DNA of 64,000 bases from Planococcus halocryophilus (lineage in GTDB: Bacteria > Bacillota > Bacilli > Bacillales_A > Planococcaceae), in contig NZ_CP016537.2 of assembly GCF_001687585.2 (NCBI RefSeq), positions 2,266,001 through 2,330,000 on the forward strand, in the 5' to 3' direction. The notes under the pieces are model-generated. The model ran no database searches. It was not told where the DNA came from and saw only the letters and a list, made by a program, of their open reading frames with translations. Position 1 is the stretch's first letter. The number at the start of each line of letters is the position of its first letter. The position numbers and the translations under genes are program-made. Positions 9,240 through 18,340 of the stretch are shown here, one piece after another.

Positions 9240-9983
9240 CGTTTTATTCAAAAAACGGTCGACAGCTTCATGATGAGGGTCTTTTTCCCACAGAACGGCA
9301 CATTTCCGGACTTCTTGTTCAACGCGTTCTTGTAAATCCGTTTTTTGCCATTTACGAATAGCCATTTCTTTATAAGCTCGGTGAACATCCGGATGAATGT
9401 TTTTCATCCGTTCAAAAAACACTTGAATGTCCTGATCTTCTTGAATAATGGTCGTTGCCCAACCAAATTCTTTTAGTTCATTTGCCGTGTAAACTTTAGC
9501 TTCACTGAGCATTTTTAATGCTTTGTCATGCTGCAAAGTTTCAAAAAGATAAGTTCCGCCGCCCCAGCCACTAGTGATGGCAAGCGTCCCTTGGATAAAG
9601 CCGCATTTCGCGTGATCCCACACGAGCCTATAATCGCACGCTGTAGCGATTTCGCATCCTCCACCAACGGCAACACCATTAACTATGGCAACTACCGGTA
9701 CAGGAAGCGTTTTGATCGAATACAGTACATCGCTCACTCGTTTTAGCATACTATATGCTTGTTGTTCTGTTCGAAGGGCATGAAAAACGGAAAGATCTCC
9801 TCCTGAACAAAAAGCCTGGTTACCTGAAGCCGTAATGATGACCATTCGTACAGAAGGATGTTTTGCTTTTTCTACCAATTTTTCAAGACCTTCAGTTACT
9901 TCAGTATTAATGGCGTTGCGAATTTCAGGACGGTCAATAGTAAATGTCATAATGCCGTCCATTAGGTTTATCGTATAAGACAA
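9231..9983 (-). CDS. Enoyl-CoA hydratase/isomerase (crotonase) family protein
   Basis: Crotonase-fold enzyme acting on an acyl-CoA thioester; 250 residues. The oxyanion-hole segments are visible as FCSGGDLSVF and NGVAVGGGCEIATACDYR, and the first catalytic Glu is kept in GGGCE. The second canonical hydratase Glu, in the usual PExxxG block, appears replaced: the aligned segment reads IQGTLAITSGWGGGTYL. This makes simple hydration doubtful; decarboxylase or other crotonase chemistry is possible. It sits just upstream of an acyl-CoA carboxylase operon but has its own terminator. Confidence 0.8.
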   Translation of the reverse strand: MSYTINLMDGIMTFTIDRPEIRNAINTEVTEGLEKLVEKAKHPSVRMVIITASGNQAFCSGGDLSVFHALRTEQQAYSMLKRVSDVLYSIKTLPVPVVAIVNGVAVGGGCEIATACDYRLVWDHAKCGFIQGTLAITSGWGGGTYLFETLQHDKALKMLSEAKVYTANELKEFGWATTIIQEDQDIQVFFERMKNIHPDVHRAYKEMAIRKWQKTDLQERVEQEVRKCAVLWEKDPHHEAVDRFLNKTKK

Positions 9984-10038
9984 TAAAATCCCTCTCTCTC
10001 CTGCCAGTTTTCTAACAAATATACTTACTTATGTATAG

Positions 10039-10080
10039 AGAAAAAGGCTATTGAGAGCCATGGCCTCTCAATAGCCTTTC
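10039..10080 (-). terminator. Terminator of the ylbN-rpmF operon
   Basis: A perfect 15-bp stem AAAGGCTATTGAGAG/CTCTCAATAGCCTTT with a 7-nt loop, followed by a T-rich tract on the minus strand, 17 bp past the rpmF stop. Confidence 0.92.
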
Positions 10081-10096
10081 AGCAGCAAATACTGTT

Positions 10097-10273
10097 TTAT
10101 TTGCTTGCTACTACTTCTTTCCCTTTGTATGATCCACATGCTTTGCAGACGTGGTGAGCCAATTTACTTTCGCCACAGCTTGGGCAAATTACCATGCCCG
10201 GCACTGACAATTTAAAATGTGTACGGCGCTTTCTTTTAGCGGTTTTGGACGTTCTTCTAGCTGGTACAGCCAT
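10097..10273 (-). CDS. rpmF: 50S ribosomal protein L32 (zinc-ribbon form)
   Basis: Small basic large-subunit protein. The 58 residues begin [20 protein letters not shown], the canonical L32 start, and contain a CxxC pair twice (Cys30, Cys33, Cys43, Cys46), so this is the zinc-binding paralogue. A GTG three codons earlier (10282) lies inside the ribosome site and is rejected; the ATG at 10273 follows AAGGAGGTG. It is cotranscribed with ylbN, as in most bacteria. Confidence 0.97.
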   Translation of the reverse strand: MAVPARRTSKTAKRKRRTHFKLSVPGMVICPSCGESKLAHHVCKACGSYKGKEVVASK

Positions 10274-10297
10274 TGGTGACACCTCCTTACACTAATT

Positions 10298-10831
10298 CTA
10301 TTCATCTGACTGATCAAAATACTTTGCTAAATCAGCAAGTCTTGGATCCGGTTTTGGTGGTGCCGCTTCTTTCTCTGCTTCATACTCTTCGTCTGTTGAA
10401 TACGACCAATCATTTCCGCCTTTAATAACGTCTTGATCAGCGTTTTCCTTAAACACTTGAATCGGAATCTCTAGCAAAACGAGTTCTTCTAGTATTGGCT
10501 GAAGGTTTATAACTTCAGTTTCTACAAAATGAACATCACTCAGCTTGTCTTCTTGACCAGTTCCAGACCAATCGAAGACTTCAACCGTATCAACATTTAT
10601 CGGAAACTCAACATCCTCCCAAGTTCGAGCACAAGGTAGCGTGAGCATGCCTTCGAGATGGAGTTGGCACGTTAATTGTTGCGAACCAATTGTGCAATGT
10701 CCTGTAACATGTACAGGTGAAACTTCCCGAATATCGCTATTCCGTGATTTCACTGCATCCAAATGAACCATTTGGTCAATTGGCAGTCCGTCTTTGCGAT
10801 GCTTTTGTAGCTGTTGAATCGCTATTTTCAT
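10298..10831 (-). CDS. DUF177/YceD family protein YlbN
   Basis: Widely conserved partner of rpmF; its bacterial and plastid relatives are linked to 23S rRNA accumulation or large-subunit assembly. The 177-residue protein has the family core LTLPCARTWEDVEFPINV (with the conserved Cys) and an acidic C-terminal tail. It is immediately upstream of rpmF with a 24-bp gap and is served by a perfect consensus promoter at 10860-10888. ATG at 10831 with GAGGTGAT. Confidence 0.88.
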   Translation of the reverse strand: MKIAIQQLQKHRKDGLPIDQMVHLDAVKSRNSDIREVSPVHVTGHCTIGSQQLTCQLHLEGMLTLPCARTWEDVEFPINVDTVEVFDWSGTGQEDKLSDVHFVETEVINLQPILEELVLLEIPIQVFKENADQDVIKGGNDWSYSTDEEYEAEKEAAPPKPDPRLADLAKYFDQSDE

Positions 10832-10859
10832 AAGTAATCACCTCAAGACAACAAAGTTG

Positions 10860-10888
10860 ATTATATAATGCACAGAAAAAGATGTCAA
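10860..10888 (-). promoter_or_regulatory. Perfect-consensus sigma-A promoter for ylbN-rpmF
   Basis: On the minus strand TTGACA (10888-10883) and TATAAT (10865-10860) are separated by exactly 17 bp. This is the textbook optimum and fits a ribosomal protein operon. It lies back to back with the tmcAL promoter. Confidence 0.85.
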
Positions 10889-10897
10889 GAAAAAATC

Positions 10898-10927
10898 TTG
10901 TCACTCTATTTCAAACATCGGTATACT
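10898..10927 (+). promoter_or_regulatory. Sigma-A promoter for tmcAL
   Basis: TTGTCA (10898-10903) and TATACT (10922-10927) are separated by 18 bp. The start codon lies 30 bp further on. It is divergent from the ylbN promoter, with only 9 bp between the two -35 boxes. Confidence 0.7.
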
Positions 10928-10957
10928 AAAGTTAATTCTACCAAAGAGGTGAGTAAA

Positions 10958-12157
10958 ATGAAAGCTGTAGGAATTATTGTTGAATACAATCCTTTACATA
11001 ATGGTCATCTTCACCATGCCCAACAAGCGCGTGCTGAGTCTGGGGCTGACCTTGTCGTTGCTGTTATGAGCGGGCAGTTTCTTCAGCGCGGAGAACCGGC
11101 ATTTGTCGATAAATGGACACGTACTCAAATGGCACTTGATGCTGGTATCGACTTGGTCATTGAACTTCCTTATATTTATGCAACCGCTCAAGCTTCTGAT
11201 TTTGCTAAAGGCGGTGTCGCATTACTTGACGCAATTGGTTGCGAATCTTTTTGCTTCGGAAGTGAACAAGGTCAAATAGCTCCTTTCCTGAATTCGCTGC
11301 AGCTATTAACTGAGCATGCGGCTGAATACCAAGCGTTTATCCACGAAGCTATCCAAACTGGAATTAGCTATCCAAAATCCTTGAACAATGCCTATCTTGC
11401 GCTGACAGGTGGGCAGCCTGGCTTTGCCGATTTGACACAACCTAATAATATTTTAGGGTTTCATTACCTTGAAGCGGCTCAACGCCTAAGTTCTTCTATC
11501 AAACCACTGACTATTCAACGGATTGGTGCTAATTTCCATGACCCAATTACAGTAGGACTGCCGATTGCAAGTGCTACTGGCATCCGTGAAGCTTTCTTTA
11601 AAGGAAATTCAGTAGAAGAACTGTCCACGTATATGCCGGAAAGTTCAATTTCCTCATTAAAAAAAGCAGAAAAAGAATACGGCAAATTTGGCAGCTGGGA
11701 GCAATTTTACCCGTTACTTCGCTTTACGATTCTACGTGAAGGTCCCGAAAACTTGAAACTTTATGCCGAAGTAACAGAAGGTATTGAAAACTTAATCTAC
11801 CAATCAGCAAAAACAGCAGACAGCTTTGAAATTTTCATGTCTCTTGTCAAATCAAAGCGCTATACCCGTACACGAATACAGCGGATGCTAACGCATATCT
11901 ATACAGGCTTCACGTGGCAAACCTTGCATTCTTTTCAGTTACCTAGCTATATCAGACTTCTTGGCATGTCGGAAATCGGAAAAAGCTATTTAAATCACAA
12001 AAAAAAGAACATCTCGCTTCCCCTTATTAGTCGCGCAGCTGATCTGAGCGACTCAATGGGAAAACTAGATATTCACGCTACTACAATGTATTTACAAGGA
12101 ATGGAATCTGTCCATTTGAAGAAAGAATTTACGACTCCTCCGATTTATCGAGGCTGA
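10958..12157 (+). CDS. tmcAL: tRNA(Met) cytidine acetate ligase TmcAL
   Basis: Uses acetate and ATP to acetylate cytidine 34 of elongator tRNA-Met (YlbM in B. subtilis). The start is set at the ATG at 10958 after AAAGAGGTG, giving 399 residues beginning MKAVGIIVEYNPLHNGH. The nucleotidyltransferase motif HNGHLHHA and FCFGSEQGQ are clear. The frame is open further upstream, but that region holds the promoter. The 3' end overlaps the convergent SepM-like gene by 13 bp. Confidence 0.93.
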   Translation: MKAVGIIVEYNPLHNGHLHHAQQARAESGADLVVAVMSGQFLQRGEPAFVDKWTRTQMALDAGIDLVIELPYIYATAQASDFAKGGVALLDAIGCESFCFGSEQGQIAPFLNSLQLLTEHAAEYQAFIHEAIQTGISYPKSLNNAYLALTGGQPGFADLTQPNNILGFHYLEAAQRLSSSIKPLTIQRIGANFHDPITVGLPIASATGIREAFFKGNSVEELSTYMPESSISSLKKAEKEYGKFGSWEQFYPLLRFTILREGPENLKLYAEVTEGIENLIYQSAKTADSFEIFMSLVKSKRYTRTRIQRMLTHIYTGFTWQTLHSFQLPSYIRLLGMSEIGKSYLNHKKKNISLPLISRAADLSDSMGKLDIHATTMYLQGMESVHLKKEFTTPPIYRG

Positions 12158-13170
12158 AGCTCCTCCAAAAATCCTATAGCATCTTCAATTGTGTCTACAG
12201 GAATAATTTTCATGTCTGTGCCGATTTTCTCTGCAGTTTCGACAGCTATTGTATAATTGCTATCGCCACCACCTTCTACCGGTTCGTTTGGTGCAAAGAA
12301 AATATCGATATCTGCAGAATCGGCTGCCATGATTTTTTGGTCAATGCCTCCGATTCTTCCGACAGAGCCGTCACTTTCCATTGTTCCAGTGCCCGCAATG
12401 TCATAACCTTTTGTAATGTCCTCATCTACCAACTGATTGAGAATTTCGAGTGTGAACATTAACCCAGCTGACGGACCTCCAATCTTCTCCGAATCAATTT
12501 CAACTTCAGGAGTCGTTTGGATGCTCTTATCTTCTACAAACGAAATCCCTAAGCCAATACGTTCCGGATCAGTTGGCAATGGTGCCAATTTGATGTCCGT
12601 GCTAATTTCTCGCTGCTCTCTTTCGTAAAGAACTTTTACTGTTTCTCCATTTTCCTTATCACTTAAGTAATCAATTAGCTGTTGCATCTCTGTGTATTTA
12701 TTGCCATCAATTTCAAGCACTCGATCGCCTGGTGCTAAAACTTCATCCGCTGCCCCACCTTTTAGGACATTTAAAACAAAAACTCCATTATTGCTAATTT
12801 CAAAAGGTAATTCTGCTTGTTCAAAGGCTACTTGCAATGCATTTACTTGTGAGTCAGACATCAGCTTCAATTGACGTACGTTGTATTCTTCATCGCTTTC
12901 GTGTGGACTACGTACCTGCTCAGGTTGCAATACTTTATATCCCTCACGGATTTTCGCCCAGACGTATAAAGCAGGGGTTGCTGTCAACATTGATACGGTC
13001 ATCAAACTGAGCGTTCCTTCGTCGTCTTCATCTCCACCTACAACTTCAACTAATGGCGATAACTCATAAGCTCCGCCCGGTCTTGTTACATAAGAATCTA
13101 GCTGATAAGAGGATAAATAAACGACAAGCGCCATCACGATGACAAAAATGAGTAATCGTTTGTTTTTCAT
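12145..13170 (-). CDS. SepM/YlbL-type PDZ and Lon-type serine protease
   Basis: Membrane-anchored extracellular protease of the SepM/YlbL group (341 residues). Order: N-terminal membrane helix (about 5-22), PDZ domain (about 125-195, with LKGGAADEVLAPGDRVLEIDG), then a Lon-like S16 domain. The catalytic dyad is visible as GGPSAGLMF (Ser234) and GRIGGIDQK (Lys279). Relatives process signalling peptides or, in B. subtilis, are linked to DNA-damage checkpoint recovery. It sits next to coaD, where B. subtilis has ylbJ and ylbK in between. Confidence 0.9.
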   Translation of the reverse strand: MKNKRLLIFVIVMALVVYLSSYQLDSYVTRPGGAYELSPLVEVVGGDEDDEGTLSLMTVSMLTATPALYVWAKIREGYKVLQPEQVRSPHESDEEYNVRQLKLMSDSQVNALQVAFEQAELPFEISNNGVFVLNVLKGGAADEVLAPGDRVLEIDGNKYTEMQQLIDYLSDKENGETVKVLYEREQREISTDIKLAPLPTDPERIGLGISFVEDKSIQTTPEVEIDSEKIGGPSAGLMFTLEILNQLVDEDITKGYDIAGTGTMESDGSVGRIGGIDQKIMAADSADIDIFFAPNEPVEGGGDSNYTIAVETAEKIGTDMKIIPVDTIEDAIGFLEELQPR

Positions 13171-13220
13171 ATTGTTCCACCCTTCAGAGATCCATCCACT
13201 TACTTATTTTTTGAAATTAG

Positions 13221-13242
13221 AAAAAGCCACGAAATTCGTGAC

Positions 13243-13243
<1 letters not shown>
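13221..13243 (-). terminator. Terminator of the rsmD-coaD operon
   Basis: The stem GTCACGAA/TTCGTGGC (one G-T pair) with an almost closed loop is followed by TTTTTC on the minus strand. It touches the coaD stop codon. Confidence 0.8.
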
Positions 13244-14290
<1,047 letters not shown>

Positions 14291-14370
14291 ACTATCGCCT
14301 CTAACTTTATTGATTTTCTTGATGCATTTTAATCACCTAATGGTAAAATGAAAATTGGAAAGGACGTGAA

Positions 14371-14754
14371 ATGATGATTCAACGTTTTATTGAGTTAGGT
14401 GAAGGGTACGGAGATATCTATGAACTCCGTGAACTTATCACAAGTAATCAACAACGCTTTATGCATGGATTTGTATTTATTGCGACCAATCCACAAGGTC
14501 AAGAGGTCTTATCAATTGCAGCGGCATTCAAACCCGCATCAGAAGGAAACTTCATGCCAATCTATCTTTGCCGCGAAGGAATTCCAATGGATTCTAAGCG
14601 CTTAGCAGTCTTTGAACAAACTGTTTCCAGTTTGGGACATAAGCCGATCAAAATGGAAGTTAAGCACTCATCCGTGTATGCAGATAAAAAATTCTATCAT
14701 AACCATTTAATTTCAGTTTTAAGATTAAATCATTATATTCCGCCGATGCAATAA
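14371..14754 (+). CDS. Conserved protein of unknown function (DUF7147-like)
   Basis: A 127-residue soluble protein, MMIQRFIELGEGYGDIYELREL and onward, with no membrane segment and no known catalytic motif. I recall similar proteins between rsmD and ylbG in Bacillales under DUF7147, sometimes mislabelled methylthioribose kinase. It has nothing of a kinase's size or motifs. The start at 14371 follows GGAAAGGACGTG; the next ATG codon is equally possible. It ends one base before the convergent ylbG. Confidence 0.6.
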   Translation: MMIQRFIELGEGYGDIYELRELITSNQQRFMHGFVFIATNPQGQEVLSIAAAFKPASEGNFMPIYLCREGIPMDSKRLAVFEQTVSSLGHKPIKMEVKHSSVYADKKFYHNHLISVLRLNHYIPPMQ

Positions 14755-15027
14755 TCAAAGACCGATTTTGTAATCGTATTCTTTTGCTTTATCAGGCTTG
14801 GCATTTTCATATTCGGTTTTTAAGAATGGGCGATAAGATTCTAACACTTGTTTGACATAAGGTAATTTATTTAATTTTGTTTTAGTCGCTTCGATGACTT
14901 CTTGATCCATATAAAGAACCACGTATTTTAATTTTCGGGAGATAAAATGAACATGCCCGAACTTTCTTAACGATTTAGCTTGTTTCAAATGATGCACATA
15001 GACAATGAGACCTTGGCGATCATGCAT
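14755..15027 (-). CDS. YlbG (DUF2129) protein
   Basis: A 90-residue protein conserved in Bacillales between ylbF and rsmD. It begins [32 protein letters not shown] in pattern and has the family core [11 protein letters not shown]. Function is unknown. Here it is convergent with the DUF7147-like gene, with no spacer between the two stop codons. Confidence 0.85.
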   Translation of the reverse strand: MHDRQGLIVYVHHLKQAKSLRKFGHVHFISRKLKYVVLYMDQEVIEATKTKLNKLPYVKQVLESYRPFLKTEYENAKPDKAKEYDYKIGL

Positions 15028-15091
15028 AACTATCCCTCTTTTCTTAGCTTCTAGAATACCATATGAAAGAAAAAAGCCGCAACCGAATAAA

Positions 15092-15121
15092 CTGACAGCA
15101 TAGCCCTCTATTCGCTATACT
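15092..15121 (+). promoter_or_regulatory. Sigma-A promoter for the glycerophosphodiesterase gene
   Basis: CTGACA (15092-15097) and TATACT (15116-15121) with an 18-bp spacer, about 37 bp before the start codon at 15159. Confidence 0.65.
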
Positions 15122-15158
15122 GTTTTTATGATAGAAATCCAGGGAGGGAATCTACAGT

Positions 15159-16067
15159 ATGGGAAAAAAGACAAAAATCGGTTTAGCAGCTGCAGCTGTT
15201 GGAGCAGCAGCTTGGGCTGGCTCTAAAGTTTTGGCTAATCCTAATCAACGTCCCGCAAAAGAAGTTTTAAATTACGACCGACCAATTGTTCTTGCGCATC
15301 GTGGCGGCTCTAAATTAGCACCCGAAAACACACTCGCTGCATTTAACCGTTCAGCCGAGCTCGGCGTTAATGGCTTTGAAGTTGATATTCGTATGACTAA
15401 TGACGAAGAAATCCTCGTTTTCCATGATGAATACATCGATCGGACAACAGATGGTGCAGGTAGAGTGGCTGATTTGTCTCTCGACCAGTTAAGAGCTTTT
15501 GATTTGGGATATCACTTTATTGATTTAGAAGGTCAACATTCTTATCGTGAAAAAAACGAAAAAGTTGTATTGCTACGTGAACTGTTTGAAAAATTTCCGC
15601 AAATGTACATTAATATTGATATTAAAGATGCTCCTGAAACGTACGAAGGTAGTTTAGTGCCTTCCAAATTGTGGCGCTTGATTGACTCGCTTGGAGTACA
15701 TGACCGAGTAGTTGTAACTTCTTTTTATGATGAACAAATCGATCGCTTCAATTTGTATGCCCAAAACCGCATAGCGATTGGTGCAGGTGAAAATGAGATT
15801 AGAAAAGCTTATACAGCTTTTACTAGTCAGTTCGGTCATTTATATCAGCCTCGCGCAGATGTGTTCCAAATTCCTACGAAGTCTTCTGTATTCCGATTGG
15901 ATTCTGCTCGATTTATTGCGTTTCTTGAAAACTTGAATATTCCAGTACATTATTGGATTATAGATGAGCCTGAAGCGATGAGAGCGTTAATCGCTTCAGG
16001 AGCGAAAGGCATTATTACCGATCGACCTGATCTAGCTTTGTCACTTATTTCAGAACTTGAAGTTTAA
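15159..16067 (+). CDS. Glycerophosphodiester phosphodiesterase family protein, membrane-anchored
   Basis: Hydrolyses glycerophosphodiesters to glycerol-3-phosphate and an alcohol. The 302 residues have an N-terminal Ala-rich hydrophobic segment (about 8-26) without a lipobox, so it is an uncleaved anchor or signal. The GDPD catalytic set follows: AHRGG (His47, Arg48), PENTLAAF, FEVDIRMT (Glu74, Asp76) and VFHDEYIDRTTDG (His89). It is a single-gene unit with its own promoter and a strong shared terminator. The substrate in the cell is not known. Confidence 0.87.
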   Translation: MGKKTKIGLAAAAVGAAAWAGSKVLANPNQRPAKEVLNYDRPIVLAHRGGSKLAPENTLAAFNRSAELGVNGFEVDIRMTNDEEILVFHDEYIDRTTDGAGRVADLSLDQLRAFDLGYHFIDLEGQHSYREKNEKVVLLRELFEKFPQMYINIDIKDAPETYEGSLVPSKLWRLIDSLGVHDRVVVTSFYDEQIDRFNLYAQNRIAIGAGENEIRKAYTAFTSQFGHLYQPRADVFQIPTKSSVFRLDSARFIAFLENLNIPVHYWIIDEPEAMRALIASGAKGIITDRPDLALSLISELEV

Positions 16068-16072
16068 TTGGT

Positions 16073-16107
16073 AAAAAAAAGTGCAACGCAAGCGTTGCAC
16101 TTTTTTT
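16073..16107. terminator. Bidirectional terminator between the GDPD gene and ylbF
   Basis: The perfect stem GTGCAACGC/GCGTTGCAC with an AA loop is flanked by seven or more A on the left and seven T on the right, so it can stop transcription from both convergent genes. Confidence 0.93.
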
Positions 16108-16123
16108 ATGTAACTATTCATAA

Positions 16124-16570
16124 TTAAGCGGAACAAGAACAACCGCCGCCAGTACCACAGCTTCCACCACAAGAAGAATCTGATGAGAAGAATGGGTTTG
16201 TGGACGGGATTTTGACTGCCTCGGATACTGATCTACCAATGATGAAGCTTACTTGATCGATTAAATCTTGTAATTCGTTTTCCATCAACCGCAGGTTGGC
16301 CACTTTTTCATTTAAGTCTAAGCGACGCTTATCCACACGGATTTGCTTCATTACCCGAGAATATTCAGGGTGGTATTTTCCAAAACGCTGAACTTCTTCG
16401 TATTGGTCTTTTAATCTGGCGAAAGCAAGAATTTCATTCGCCAGATTTTTATCGTTATAGACAGATGCATGAGCTTCTCGATAAAGGTCAGCTTGCTCTG
16501 ATTGTAGGATCATTTGGCTTAACTCGTCTGCAAAGTCAGTTATTTTAGCCCATTCGTAAGTCATAATCAT
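16124..16570 (-). CDS. YlbF/YmcA family regulator YlbF with Cys-rich tail
   Basis: In B. subtilis YlbF joins YmcA (RicA) and YaaT (RicT) in an Fe-S-cluster-containing complex that affects RNase Y-dependent RNA maturation, competence and biofilm formation. The 148-residue protein is mostly helical (DUF964) and ends in a Gly/Ser/Cys tail with Cys134, Cys138, Cys144 and Cys146, good cluster ligands. The start at 16570 has AGGAGG seven bases upstream. Two further in-frame Met codons follow closely. Confidence 0.88.
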   Translation of the reverse strand: MIMTYEWAKITDFADELSQMILQSEQADLYREAHASVYNDKNLANEILAFARLKDQYEEVQRFGKYHPEYSRVMKQIRVDKRRLDLNEKVANLRLMENELQDLIDQVSFIIGRSVSEAVKIPSTNPFFSSDSSCGGSCGTGGGCSCSA

Positions 16571-16644
16571 AGCATTTCCTCCTTTACGCTTTAATCATAG
16601 CAGATATTTTTGCATTTCACTACAGACTTGAAAGGATTGTCAAG

Positions 16645-17127
16645 ATGAGTACACTCCCCGAGCAATTTGCACGCATAATTGAACAAAGCAGCGATGAAGA
16701 TATTAACATTTTGACCGACTACTTAAGAAATTTCGAAAAAAAGCAGCAAGGTGAATTTTCTACCTATTTAAGTGCAAGTTTAAATATGACACGCACCTTA
16801 GATGACCAGTCATCTGTTGTTTCAATACCGAATACCCCTTTTATACACAATAATATGGCAATACCTCACGGCGGCATCCTTGCAGTACTAATTGATACAG
16901 CAATGGGGACTTTGGCAAACAGCACGTGTCCTGAGGGGTTTAGCGCTGTAACAACCAATTTAGCCATCCATTATCTATCGGTGGCAGATGAAGCCTCTAT
17001 AAGCGCTCATGCACGTATTATCCGCAATGGTAGACATACTATGGTCATAGAAGGCAATATTTTGCAAGAAGATGGCAAGCATATAGCTACAGCTACCGGC
17101 TCGTTTTTTATTGTTCCAAAAAAATAG
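16645..17127 (+). CDS. PaaI-type hotdog-fold acyl-CoA thioesterase
   Basis: 160 residues of the hotdog thioesterase fold. The core PHGGILAVLIDTAMGTLA holds the HGG(x)4-5D-type active-site helix, followed by TTNLAIHYLS and a C-terminal strand pair ending ATATGSFFIV. The substrate is likely an aromatic or medium-chain acyl-CoA, not determinable here. It has an N-terminal helical extension of about 50 residues. Its end shares a hairpin with the convergent CAP-domain gene. Confidence 0.82.
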   Translation: MSTLPEQFARIIEQSSDEDINILTDYLRNFEKKQQGEFSTYLSASLNMTRTLDDQSSVVSIPNTPFIHNNMAIPHGGILAVLIDTAMGTLANSTCPEGFSAVTTNLAIHYLSVADEASISAHARIIRNGRHTMVIEGNILQEDGKHIATATGSFFIVPKK

Positions 17128-17162
17128 CCTGTTATTGCTCAGAGGCAGTAACAGGCTTTTCT
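17125..17162. terminator. Shared terminator overlapping the end of the CAP gene
   Basis: AGCCTGTTA pairs with TAACAGGCT, extended by TGC/GCA with one mismatch, flanked by A7 on the left and TTTT on the right. It includes the stop codon of the thioesterase and the last eight codons of the CAP-domain gene. Confidence 0.8.
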
Positions 17163-18196
17163 TCAAGAAAAATTTGAGTGTAGTACTTGCCAAACACGCC
17201 GACTCCAGTCTGGTCGTATTGATCGCTGAGTAAAGTTTTGCGATGAACATCTGAATTCATCCAGCCATGAACAGTTTCTGCTGGATCATAATATCTTGCA
17301 GCTGTATTGACAGCTGCCTGTTTAAAATTGATATCACTTTCTTGGAGTCGGGCGTGCAAATCTTTGAACTCTGTTTCTTCTGAGGTAAAATTTTGTCTAG
17401 CCATGTCTTCACTGTTTGCACTTGCCACCATGCTTACTTGCGGATTAAAAGTTAGCGATTGTATTTGATGTTTAAGGCGATATATATTTACAAGGTCCAT
17501 CACCTGCCTAGCGTTTGCTTCATCTATTGATTGTTGCATTTCGGATGATGGTGTTTGCACCGGTAGCAACTCGCCAGAGAACATCATGTCGTATGGCATA
17601 TGTCGAATCAAGGTTTCCGCATCCATAAACCGAACCGCCTCTAACACACGGTCGATGGAATCAATGTATAACTGTGCATAAACATCATCAAACTTCACTA
17701 AAATACGTTTGTCCATATCTTCAGCAGTGACATTAAATGTGTAAATACTCGTGTCGTATTTAACAGTTACTTCGTTTTCTAAAATAGTAAATCGATATAG
17801 ATCATCAAGACTTTGCCCTATTTTATATGGCGTTGCATCTATCGCAGCTCCTGTTGTATACACTTGAATTACCCTACCGTTTTTTATCCCTGCCATCGTA
17901 TAATGGGCGTAACTCGCATTGTATACCCACCAATCATATCCGTATGCCGATGGTTCTATCCGTTCAGGTTGTCCATATTGCTCAATCCATTTGTCGCTAG
18001 TTTTTCCTATAAAACTTGAAATCCCTTTTACAGGACGATCTACATCTAAAGATTCATCTGTAATTTGGTCACTAGGCAATGGGTCTGCTTTGTGGGGAGC
18101 TTCAAGAATATCATTTTCATTTATCGATGGATCCAAGTAAAACAAACCGATAAGAACTATCGATAGAAATATCATAATACGCATCAAGTCTTTCAA
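17132..18196 (-). CDS. CAP (SCP/PR1)-domain protein, YlbC-like
   Basis: Surface-exposed protein with one N-terminal membrane helix (about 5-22) and no lipobox. The middle part (about 60-210) corresponds to the CAP-associated N-terminal domain. The C-terminal CAP domain (about 225-345) carries DLVNIYRLKHQIQSLTFNP and the conserved HGWMNSDVHRKTLLS. Role unknown; YlbC of B. subtilis is the positional counterpart. The start is TTG at 18196, eight bases after AAGGAG. In B. subtilis ylbD and ylbE lie between this gene and ylbF. Confidence 0.85.
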   Translation of the reverse strand: MKDLMRIMIFLSIVLIGLFYLDPSINENDILEAPHKADPLPSDQITDESLDVDRPVKGISSFIGKTSDKWIEQYGQPERIEPSAYGYDWWVYNASYAHYTMAGIKNGRVIQVYTTGAAIDATPYKIGQSLDDLYRFTILENEVTVKYDTSIYTFNVTAEDMDKRILVKFDDVYAQLYIDSIDRVLEAVRFMDAETLIRHMPYDMMFSGELLPVQTPSSEMQQSIDEANARQVMDLVNIYRLKHQIQSLTFNPQVSMVASANSEDMARQNFTSEETEFKDLHARLQESDINFKQAAVNTAARYYDPAETVHGWMNSDVHRKTLLSDQYDQTGVGVFGKYYTQIFLEEKPVTASEQ

Positions 18197-18340
18197 TCGA
18201 GCAGCTCCTTTACTATTGTATCTTCTCCATTATACCAGTCGCCTCTACACTGACACAATCTAGCCATTGCAACAACTTAAATTATGATCTATTATTAAAG
18301 GAGTATGTAGTCTTTTTTGTTATAGAGGAGGAGTGATCCT

